Shown here in pieces: positions 14,458 to 20,572 of a stretch of DNA of 21,797 nt. A program made the position numbers and the translations under genes. The notes beneath the pieces are model-generated. The model did not search any database and was not told the origin of the DNA. It worked only from the letters and a program-made list of their open reading frames with translations. This stretch comes from a virus: the IMG/VR virus record IMGVR_UViG_3300050821_001157, positions 1 through 21,797 of that record; one strand, written 5' to 3'. Position 1 is the first letter of the stretch. The number at the start of each line of letters is the position of its first letter.

Positions 14458-14703
14458 ATGAGGGGAATGAAAATCTACGAGATTAAACCCGACCATGAGA
14501 GCGATCCATTCGAGCGAGAGTTTTTGGTCGATGGCACTGATTCGACGCGCGAAGCAATCAATGCTCCCGGCATTCCGAGATTCGGCGAGTCCATCCTTGT
14601 CAATGGAATCGAACGATATTGCGACCTCCTGCGCGTCGAGATGATCGCTGGTTTCATTTGGGAAGTGACTGCTAGCTTCGTGGCACTTGATTACCAGATA
14701 TGA
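14458..14703 (+). CDS. Hypothetical protein, first gene of a plus-strand cassette
   Basis: An 81-residue protein starting MRGMKIYEIKPDHESDP. The ATG at 14458 has AAGAGG about seven bases upstream; the second ATG at 14467 would have its purine run too close, so the first is chosen. The sequence looks like a small alpha/beta protein (FGESILVNGIERYCDLLRVE, then FIWEVTASFVALD) with no membrane segment. Its stop overlaps the next ATG as ATGA, so the two plus-strand genes form an operon running against the late genes. I do not recognise the family. Such inserted opposing genes are often morons, expressed on their own. Confidence 0.65.
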   Translation: MRGMKIYEIKPDHESDPFEREFLVDGTDSTREAINAPGIPRFGESILVNGIERYCDLLRVEMIAGFIWEVTASFVALDYQI

Positions 14704-15008
14704 TGGTGAACGGCATGATCGAACAATGCTTTGGCCGCGTATTTTTAGGCGAAACGCAAATTCACGTTGGCGAGATTTGGCTTCACACGCGAGAGCCAGT
14801 TGACCATTGCCTAGGACTATGGCGCGGAGAATTCAGAACCGCCGGATTCGCTTTCCATTGCTGGACAGACCCCGGACGACTCATCCTCAACGACGGCAGA
14901 GAGAGCAGGGTGATTCTGAAGGCCACGATCCCGCAACAGGAGCCATTGCTTTCGCTTCAGATCGTGATATTTGTTGGCGATGGCAAACCGCCCACAGCTC
15001 CGCCCTAG
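14700..15008 (+). CDS. Hypothetical protein, second gene of the plus-strand cassette
   Basis: A 102-residue protein (starts MMVNGMIEQCFGRVFLGETQ) coupled to the gene before by an ATGA overlap. It is rich in aromatic residues, His and strands (HVGEIWLHTREPVDHCLGLW, then a run with FHCWTDPGRLILND) and ends in a Pro-rich tail. It could be a small beta-sandwich protein. There is no known motif, signal peptide or membrane segment. It converges on the zinc-ribbon gene, and both stop codons lie within one CTAG at 15005-15008. Function unknown; accessory role inferred from its orientation. Confidence 0.65.
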   Translation: MMVNGMIEQCFGRVFLGETQIHVGEIWLHTREPVDHCLGLWRGEFRTAGFAFHCWTDPGRLILNDGRESRVILKATIPQQEPLLSLQIVIFVGDGKPPTAPP

Positions 15009-15232
15009 ATCGGTACTCCATTATCCTCGCCTCGCCCCCGCTTCGACGTGCGCCCGCACTCTGGATTCGAGCACTTAAACGAGCTGACTTGCCCCTCGGT
15101 CTTGCTGCCGAACATCCGCCAGCCGCATTCGCGACAAACAAACTGAATCACATTGAAAGCAGTGCGTCGCGGCTTCGTCTGCTGCTTGTGGAACTTGCGG
15201 AGCGGGTGGTACTTGTCGGCCATGCGGATCAT
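15005..15232 (-). CDS. Small zinc-ribbon-like protein
   Basis: A 75-residue basic protein with two Cys pairs, CRECG (Cys33, Cys36) and CSNPECG (Cys54, Cys59), spaced as in a small zinc ribbon. The N-terminus (MADKYHPLRKFHKQQTKPRR) is strongly basic, so nucleic acid binding is likely. ATG at 15232 and an in-frame ATG at 15223 are both possible, with no strong Shine-Dalgarno sequence at either. It follows the MuF-like gene in the operon. Many phages carry such small zinc-finger proteins with unknown roles. Confidence 0.65.
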   Translation of the reverse strand: MIRMADKYHPLRKFHKQQTKPRRTAFNVIQFVCRECGWRMFGSKTEGQVSSFKCSNPECGRTSKRGRGEDNGVPI

Positions 15233-15252
15233 TGAATCCCATCCGTGAAGAG

Positions 15253-16587
15253 TTAGACGCCGAGTAGAAATCCCACGTTGCGAATCTGTTTGTACGCCTT
15301 CGCCCGAGTCTGAATCAGCGTATCCACTGACGCCTTACGCGCCGCTCGCTCCGCTTCCGATTCGGCTTGCAGCTTCGCCACGCTGGCAAGGTTGCCGTCA
15401 TCACCGCTAAGGAAGTCCGTCCATTCCGGTTCGCGGTTAAGCATGTTCGACACGGCTCTGTAGCGGTTGCCGCCGACTGCCAAACGGCGCTCTTGCTCGC
15501 TGGCTTGGGAGAACCATTGATCGTAGGCGGACGGGTCCGGTATCTCTTCGTCGGCTGCGTTAGCGAAGTCTGAGGCGAGCTCTGGATCGGTGTCGAGTTC
15601 CTCTGGCTCGCCTAAAACCGGCGTTAGCCAGCAACGGCAGTTTGGCTCATCTAGCGTGTCCGGCAATGGTTCACCTTCGTGGAATACTTGCCCGTGATGG
15701 ATGGCGTGCCACGGCCTCACGTTCATATCGAGCGTGGCCTGATACATTTGCCCGGTCTGTAAGTCGCCCAACGAATTGAACGACCTTTGCTGAGTGACCA
15801 GGTTTACGCGATGAGCCTCAGACCGCGCCACGCGAGCGGCAGCCGACGACGCGCCTTGGTATTCATCCTTGATCGTCTTAGCCAGTGATTTGAGGTCCGC
15901 GCCTTGACTCATCTCACTAGCGATCATGTTCGCGAGCTTATCAGGATCGGCGTATTGCTTCGACCAACGGCCTAATCGTGCCGGCCAGTTCGGGGCTTCG
16001 CCGCCGACACCAGGCCCGTAGATGATGTCACGCAACGTCTGCTCGCTCGGCGGCGGAAACAGGACTTGGCTGGCAATCTCTTGCCATTCGTCATCGCTCA
16101 TGCGGGGAATCACCGGCTCCGGTTGCTTGTTCTCATCGTCGGGATCGTCAGGCGCCGGCGCTGATACGGCTGCGGGCGGCACGATGGGCGGGAAGCCGAA
16201 TCCGGCTTGCGGGTTGACTGTGGCCTCTTTCAGCCGCGACAACTGCGGCACAACCTTCCGCCACCAATGCGGCGGTACAACGTCCAACAGAATGTCCTTC
16301 GTCTCAGCCGCGCTCCACTTGTGCATGGCCAGCAGCCGGTCGTAGATCATGCGTGCCACGTCGGGCCAGAATCCTTTGGCAATGGCTTGGATGCGATGCA
16401 ACGTTAGCGTATGGCCAATGTCGTCGAACGGCAAAGCGTTAATGACTCGCCGCGCATATCGGGCCGCGACACGTTTGCACGCTTCGGCTGCGGCCTCTTG
16501 ATAGTCGATGGCGTCGATGCTCTTTTGGTGCAAGCGGGCGCGGAGGCGGTTGCTTACCGGGTCGAGTTTGCGGGGCTTGGTGGGCAT
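15253..16587 (-). CDS. MuF-like head morphogenesis protein
   Basis: A 444-residue minor head protein of the Mu gpF (phage head morphogenesis) type, a partner of the portal that enters the capsid and may be ejected with DNA. The core is clear: ARVARSEAHRVNLVTQQRSF (251-270), then MYQATLDMNVRPWHAIHHGQ (281-300) and DEPNCRCWLTPV (313-324). A Pro/Asp-rich linker lies at 125-165, and a C-terminal extension (AYDQWFSQASEQERRLAVGG, then EWTDFLSGDDGNL) follows the core. Its position after portal supports the call. The start has an in-frame TAG two codons upstream, so ATG 16587 is fixed, yet there is no Shine-Dalgarno sequence; it follows a 165-base gap with a promoter-like element on the other strand. 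Confidence 0.85.
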   Translation of the reverse strand: MPTKPRKLDPVSNRLRARLHQKSIDAIDYQEAAAEACKRVAARYARRVINALPFDDIGHTLTLHRIQAIAKGFWPDVARMIYDRLLAMHKWSAAETKDILLDVVPPHWWRKVVPQLSRLKEATVNPQAGFGFPPIVPPAAVSAPAPDDPDDENKQPEPVIPRMSDDEWQEIASQVLFPPPSEQTLRDIIYGPGVGGEAPNWPARLGRWSKQYADPDKLANMIASEMSQGADLKSLAKTIKDEYQGASSAAARVARSEAHRVNLVTQQRSFNSLGDLQTGQMYQATLDMNVRPWHAIHHGQVFHEGEPLPDTLDEPNCRCWLTPVLGEPEELDTDPELASDFANAADEEIPDPSAYDQWFSQASEQERRLAVGGNRYRAVSNMLNREPEWTDFLSGDDGNLASVAKLQAESEAERAARKASVDTLIQTRAKAYKQIRNVGFLLGV

Positions 16588-16752
16588 TTGCTATAATCGT
16601 TCTGGCGACACCTGCCAGCGATCGGATGACTTAGCGCTGAGGAGTCCAGGAGCGAAGTGGTGTGGCTTTGTCGTGAGGGTATCCAGTCCCACGGGCGTGC
16701 CGGTAAGCCGGCTAGAGACAACGCCTGAAATAGAGAGCAACGACCCCACTTT
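16588..16752. other. Non-coding gap with strong RNA folding potential (possible small RNA)
   Basis: In an operon whose genes otherwise mostly overlap, this gap has no convincing reading frame. Inverted repeats are dense. CTGGC/GCCAG (16602-16606 with 16614-16618) forms a hairpin. GGCGT/ACGCC (16694-16698 with 16721-16725) encloses a second hairpin GCCGG-TAAG-CCGGC (16699-16712). GTCGT/ACGAC (16670-16674 with 16740-16744) could close a larger domain over it. A plus-strand RNA starting near 16604 from the extended -10 element would cover all of these. Alternatives are a structured leader of the MuF mRNA on the minus strand, or decayed sequence. I could not match it to a known RNA class. Confidence 0.45.
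16589..16597 (+). promoter_or_regulatory. Extended -10 promoter element (TGCTATAAT)
   Basis: A perfect TGnTATAAT lies on the plus strand, with a weak -35 candidate TTGCGG at 16568-16573 after an 18-base spacer. Extended -10 promoters need little or no -35. Transcription would start at about 16603-16605 and run rightwards through the non-coding gap, antisense to the operon. Confidence 0.5.
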
Positions 16753-17055
16753 TCACTCCATGATCTGCTGAACCCGGCTGCTCGTATCAATCTCCAGCAT
16801 CTTCCGCCACCACAGCTTGCACGCCTCAATGTCGTCGTCGGTGATCCAGGGGATGCTGACCTTGATTTGCTCCGGAGTCGTACCGATCGAGAGCTGTCCC
16901 AAGATTCCGAACACGGCTGCGATGTCCTGTTGCGGGCCCTCAGGGCTGCCGTTCAACAGCACCCGGCGCATTGGTCCGACGAGGATCGGCAAGCCGCAGA
17001 ACAGTTGCGGGTTGGATTTGAGGCGGTTCAGGAGTTCAGTTTCGCGGGCTGTCAT
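16753..17055 (-). CDS. Small protein with DUF433-like C-terminal part
   Basis: A 100-residue protein starting at ATG 17055, which overlaps the upstream stop as ATGA; the longer open frame to 17106 adds only a shadow. The second half (FGILGQLSIGTTPEQIKVSI, then PWITDDDIEACKLWWRKM) has the spacing of DUF433 helix-turn-helix domains: I-L-x-x-L-x-x-G-x-[ST]-x-E-x-I-x-x-x-x-P-x-[IL]-[ST]-x-[DE]-D-I. Such domains are best known from antitoxin-like and DNA-binding proteins. In a packaging module it might contact DNA near the portal, or it may only share the fold. No toxin gene neighbours it. Function unknown. Confidence 0.65.
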   Translation of the reverse strand: MTARETELLNRLKSNPQLFCGLPILVGPMRRVLLNGSPEGPQQDIAAVFGILGQLSIGTTPEQIKVSIPWITDDDIEACKLWWRKMLEIDTSSRVQQIME

Positions 17056-17408
17056 TGGTTGACTTCGTTGTGAAAGCCAATGGGAATGCGGTTGTCGTGA
17101 TCGCAATAAACTTCATGCTCTTCGATCCAGCACGTCTGACGGGTGCCGCTTGACCAATACGAGACTTCGTACTGCACGCAGTGGAGATGTCGAATACACG
17201 CCTGGATGATCGTCGCCTCAATTCGATCTTGGGCAGGCCCGAATTTGATAAGTGAACCGGGCTGGTGAATCAGACAGTAGCGATAGGTCTCGAATGCTTT
17301 TGCCTTTCGATCGGCAATAGCATCCTCTAACGCTTTCGTTGTCTCGGCAGCCATCTTTTGTGCAGCCAATCGGCACTCTCCATTACTCGCCATTGCTGGT
17401 AGTGTCAT
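17052..17408 (-). CDS. Hypothetical protein downstream of portal
   Basis: A 118-residue protein, helical in the first half (RLAAQKMAAETTKALEDAIA) and beta in the second, with a motif YEVSYWSSGTRQTCWIEEHE (79-98) that looks like a small SH3-like barrel as seen in other phage proteins of unknown role. It also has several Cys/His residues (CIRHLHC, CDHD). It is coupled by ATGA to portal upstream and to the next gene. It might be a minor head or regulatory protein; nothing decisive. Confidence 0.6.
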   Translation of the reverse strand: MTLPAMASNGECRLAAQKMAAETTKALEDAIADRKAKAFETYRYCLIHQPGSLIKFGPAQDRIEATIIQACIRHLHCVQYEVSYWSSGTRQTCWIEEHEVYCDHDNRIPIGFHNEVNQ

Positions 17409-19219
17409 GAAATCGCCTGGAGTGTAGTTCTGGAAAGATCGTCGGGCATCTCAACCGGCAGCCCGGCCTTATGCCGCTTGTTCGGCCGATCCACAACCTC
17501 GTCTTGCCCTGGATCGAGCATGTTCTTCATCGGTACGTTGTCCTCGGGCGATTGCGGCGTGCCGGGAGTCTGCTGGCCGCCGGCGCTAACCGCTTGGCCG
17601 TTCGTCGCACCTTGCGGCATCACGTCATCGGCGTAAGGCAAGTCAAACTCCGGCCGCCCACCAAAACGGTCAAAGTGATCCTCGAAGTTGGCCTGCTCTT
17701 GCTGGTAGTCGAGGTCTTCCTTGGCGCTCCAGGTTTGCGTAGACATGACGCCAGCCGCGTTGAGGATTTGATTCGCCTGAGTCTCTTGCAAGCGATCACG
17801 GGCCGTAATGCGTGGCTTGCCGACGATGATTTCGATACCCTTGAGCGCCTCGGGCGGGAACGGCGGATTGATGCGGCCGGAATGCCAGGCCAAAGCGGCG
17901 TGGAGAATCGGCAAGTCGGATTCCTCAGTCTCCGATTGCCAGCGCTCGAAACTGCGGACGGACGGTCCTTCGGCAACCATTGTCGAGCTGTAGTTCGCGT
18001 TGCTTGCATCAGCGCTCACCATGAACTCTGGCATATTGATTCGGGCTGCAATCGTCCTCAGCTCGGCCTGCAACACCTCAACGAACGCCGGCGCGTCGAT
18101 CGTGTCCTTGAATCCGCCGATGTCCATGTTCGCCCGCTTGTCGATAATCGTGGCGGGCCTGAACCGCTGAAAGTTCCGCTGGATGCCCGTCGTTGACGGC
18201 GTGTAGCTCACGCTGGCGTTGCTGGCCGCGAAGGCGCCCATTTGCCCGCTCGTAGTCCCGCTGCCGTGCGAGCGAATGAAGGCGATGCTCGCCTGCGTCT
18301 GAGCGACAAGCCCCATGTTCTTGAGCAGATTTTCGGCGCGGCGCAGGTTGTAGCGGATCGGATAGAACGTCGGGATACCGCGGCGGACGTTGAGATAGAC
18401 GTTCCGCTTGCGATGATCCACGTCGGCCGGATTCACGGCCTGCCCGTCAATCCAGTAGGCTTTGATCGTCTGTGCGTCTTCCAAGTCCACTTCCACGCCC
18501 CAAGCGTGAGTTGCGACGGTGTGACTCGATGGCGTGGCCAACTGCCACGGTTCGACGAACCGGACTTGCAAGCCGGTGTTGGTGTTGAAGAACCGGCGGA
18601 TGCACTCGCCGTCCATGTTCTGCCGCTTCTCGCAATCGGCTTGCTGCTTGCCCCACTTGACGGCTTTGCACCATTCATCGAGACAGGATTGGATCTTCGC
18701 GATGATGGCCGGCGGAATCTGCTCGCCGTCTTTGGCGGCGACCTGATATGTGTGCTGCGAACCGACGATGTAATTTACGAGGTTTTCCAGGATGCAATGG
18801 CACCATGGATTCTCTTTGCACAGCGTCCGCGACAAGTTGCGAGCCATGCGCAGTTCGAGCTCATTGCGGAAGCCCAGCAGCCCGAGGAACGGTTCGCTGG
18901 CCCCGTACATGGCCGACGCGATTTGATCCCACAGTTCGCCGTTCTCGCCACGGTAGGCGTCGTAGGGGTCCACGAGCGAGTCGAAGTAATCCAAACCTTC
19001 CAAGAGCCGTTTACGATCCGGGAAGTCGCCCTCGGATTCCAGGAGCGACTTCATGCCTTTGGTGAATTCCTTGTCGCCGTAGAACGGATTGGCGAGCTGC
19101 GATTGCATACGCAGTTGCGCCTCAACCATTTTGCATTCAAGCTCAGCGGTCGTCAGATTGAGGCGATGCTGCCGTTCGGCCAGTTCGCGGCGTTGTTTGC
19201 GGGCTGCCCACCATCCCAT
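17405..19219 (-). CDS. Portal protein, lambda-type
   Basis: A 604-residue portal of the lambda gpB family, the dodecameric ring through which DNA enters the capsid. N-terminal residues 5-40 are a charged helix. ENPWCHCILENLVNYIVGS (136-154) is the family segment of the stem/clip region, and INMPEFMVSADASNANYSST (394-413) followed by MVAEGPSVRSFERWQ (414-428) is the classical lambda-portal signature. The C-terminal tail from about 535 is Gln/Gly/Pro-rich and probably disordered. Length is slightly above the usual 500-550. Start chosen at ATG 19219, after a TGA three bases upstream of it; the Shine-Dalgarno sequence is weak. Neighbours (nuclease and terminase upstream, MuF downstream) confirm the module. 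Confidence 0.9.
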   Translation of the reverse strand: MGWWAARKQRRELAERQHRLNLTTAELECKMVEAQLRMQSQLANPFYGDKEFTKGMKSLLESEGDFPDRKRLLEGLDYFDSLVDPYDAYRGENGELWDQIASAMYGASEPFLGLLGFRNELELRMARNLSRTLCKENPWCHCILENLVNYIVGSQHTYQVAAKDGEQIPPAIIAKIQSCLDEWCKAVKWGKQQADCEKRQNMDGECIRRFFNTNTGLQVRFVEPWQLATPSSHTVATHAWGVEVDLEDAQTIKAYWIDGQAVNPADVDHRKRNVYLNVRRGIPTFYPIRYNLRRAENLLKNMGLVAQTQASIAFIRSHGSGTTSGQMGAFAASNASVSYTPSTTGIQRNFQRFRPATIIDKRANMDIGGFKDTIDAPAFVEVLQAELRTIAARINMPEFMVSADASNANYSSTMVAEGPSVRSFERWQSETEESDLPILHAALAWHSGRINPPFPPEALKGIEIIVGKPRITARDRLQETQANQILNAAGVMSTQTWSAKEDLDYQQEQANFEDHFDRFGGRPEFDLPYADDVMPQGATNGQAVSAGGQQTPGTPQSPEDNVPMKNMLDPGQDEVVDRPNKRHKAGLPVEMPDDLSRTTLQAIS

Positions 19220-19222
19220 GTG

Positions 19223-19492
19223 TCACCATTCCACTTTCATTAGGCCGTCATCCACGGCTTCGACGTTGTAGCCGTAGCCGATCAAGAACGTATTGAGGGC
19301 TTCGATGTCGTTTTCCATCAGTGGGCCAGAGATTCGGCATACCGTATGACGCACGCCCTCTGCTGCGGCGAATCGAATCGCCGCGCGAATGTTCGGCAAC
19401 GTCCGGCCCAAGAACGATTCGTGCGTTCCACCCAGCTTGGCATTGGCTGTCTTCAATCGCGTTTCTTCGGCTCGCGGAAATTCGATGTTCAT
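19223..19492 (-). CDS. Small hypothetical protein upstream of portal
   Basis: An 89-residue alpha/beta protein (starts MNIEFPRAEETRLKTANAKL). It contains helical AAIRFAAAEGVRHTVCRIS and, near the end, ENDIEALNTFLIGYGYNVEA followed by a short acidic strand, resembling a small ferredoxin-like fold. It sits in the place where some phages carry a small head-tail joining protein before portal, but I see no such signature. No strong Shine-Dalgarno sequence; it starts only 12 bases downstream of the terminator hairpin run, so its mRNA must come through that terminator. Confidence 0.6.
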   Translation of the reverse strand: MNIEFPRAEETRLKTANAKLGGTHESFLGRTLPNIRAAIRFAAAEGVRHTVCRISGPLMENDIEALNTFLIGYGYNVEAVDDGLMKVEW

Positions 19493-19504
19493 ACTGCATC
19501 CAAT

Positions 19505-19535
19505 AAAAAAGGGCCGGACGCCATCGCGCCGACCC
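19505..19535 (-). terminator. Strong intrinsic terminator
   Basis: On the minus strand a stem of seven pairs (GGGTCGG with CCGGCCC, one G-U) continues after one bulged base into three more pairs (CGC with GCG) and a four-base loop, and is followed by six T (19505-19510) and ATT. It lies after the nuclease gene and before the portal block. The plus strand has no T-run after the stem, so the signal belongs to the operon strand. Confidence 0.75.
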
Positions 19536-19619
19536 CAACAGGTCCGCAGTAGTGTTGGCTACGTCCGCGAGGGTAATTACTCCCCGCCGCAGCCTGTTCG
19601 ATGACCGGACGCGATAGCG

Positions 19620-20372
19620 TCAGGCCGGTTGTCGTCGTTTCAGTTCTTCATCCCAAGCGTTAAATCCACGAGCGTAATAAATTGCTATCTCAAGAGTTCC
19701 CGGTGACTTCTCCGGGCCGGGCAAATCACAGCAAGGCTGTGATCGCGAATATTCCATTCCCGACAACGGGGCGAAGTCAAGATTTACAATGCCGATTCGC
19801 CCACACCAATTGCATTGAGCAAGCGCTGCGCGTGCTTCTATATCGCGATCGCCATGAACATTTTCGTATCGGCCGTCAGATTGCCCGTACAAATAGGCGT
19901 GCGAGACATTAGGAGTATCGTACTTTCTATCGAATGCCTCGTTTACCGAACGATGTTGCAAACGGTATTTGTCTTGCAGGCAAGCGTAGCGAACGCCGCC
20001 CAATGTTGTGGCCGTCCTAAATTCATACTGAGGATTGAGAATGCTTCCAATCAACATCAAAAGCATTTGGTGCCGCGGGATGTTGAAGGCCGCGAATTTT
20101 CTCGCCTTAACGTAGTCGGCGTCCAGGCTGCTTTCCGGCTTTGCCTCGACCCATACGCCCCGATACCAATTCGCGCAGAAGAAGTCCGGCCGATAATAGC
20201 CTCCAGGGATCGCATAGCTTTCCGTCTCATATTGCGGGTCGGCGCCAATCGTTTCAAGCAGAATCGCGATCCTAGCTTCCATCTGTGATCGGTATGTAAT
20301 ACCGTTGCGCGTGACTCGCTTGGCAACCATGCTGCCGCGTGGAGGCAAGAAATCTTTGTTGTGGCAAATCAT
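19620..20372 (-). CDS. PD-(D/E)XK family phage nuclease
   Basis: A 250-residue protein with a nuclease core in residues 25-80: YRSQMEARIAILLETIGA (Glu32), an aromatic-rich segment ending YYRPDFF (Asp63) and WVEAKPE (Glu76, Lys78), the E-x-K of the active site. This family occurs widely in phages and probably cuts or resolves DNA, perhaps at branch points before packaging. The C-terminal half holds CNWC (187-190) and CC (214-215), possibly a zinc site. Start ATG 20372 is favoured by the ATGA overlap and a GGAG five bases before it; a later Met (MVAKRVTRNG) at residue 15 is the alternative. It lies directly after terminase. Confidence 0.8.
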   Translation of the reverse strand: MICHNKDFLPPRGSMVAKRVTRNGITYRSQMEARIAILLETIGADPQYETESYAIPGGYYRPDFFCANWYRGVWVEAKPESSLDADYVKARKFAAFNIPRHQMLLMLIGSILNPQYEFRTATTLGGVRYACLQDKYRLQHRSVNEAFDRKYDTPNVSHAYLYGQSDGRYENVHGDRDIEARAALAQCNWCGRIGIVNLDFAPLSGMEYSRSQPCCDLPGPEKSPGTLEIAIYYARGFNAWDEELKRRQPA

Positions 20373-20572
20373 TGATTCTCCAGTCGTTTGGCCGCCAGCC
20401 GATCAAGCTCCCGCGCATTCCGCACCAACTCCAACGTCAACGGATGATCCGTCATCCGTGCCATCTTCTCCGGCGTCAGCTCGCTAAGCAGCTTACCAAA
20501 TGATGCCGCGACTCTCGTAATCGCCGCTTCAAGTTTTGGCGTGATCCCCAGGAATGATTCTGCTTCTCTCAT
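20369..20572 (-). CDS. Small helical protein between terminase and nuclease
   Basis: A 67-residue, highly helical, charged protein (MREAESFLGITPKLEAAITR ... LVRNARELDRLAAKRLENQ). It is coupled at both ends by ATGA overlaps, so it is certainly translated with its neighbours. It has no zinc site, membrane segment or known motif. The location in the packaging block suggests an accessory packaging role, but that is only context. Confidence 0.65.
   Translation of the reverse strand: MREAESFLGITPKLEAAITRVAASFGKLLSELTPEKMARMTDHPLTLELVRNARELDRLAAKRLENQ

Noticed and set aside
16636-16660. CTGAGGA followed by GCGAAG, recalling the core of a hammerhead ribozyme
   Set aside because: No usable stem II can form between the two motifs, the second is GAAG and not GAAA, and stem III with a cleavage site could not be built.
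19573-19580. GTAATTAC palindrome between nuclease and portal block
   Set aside because: Eight bases of symmetry with non-matching flanks are too easily found by chance, and no promoter element lies nearby.
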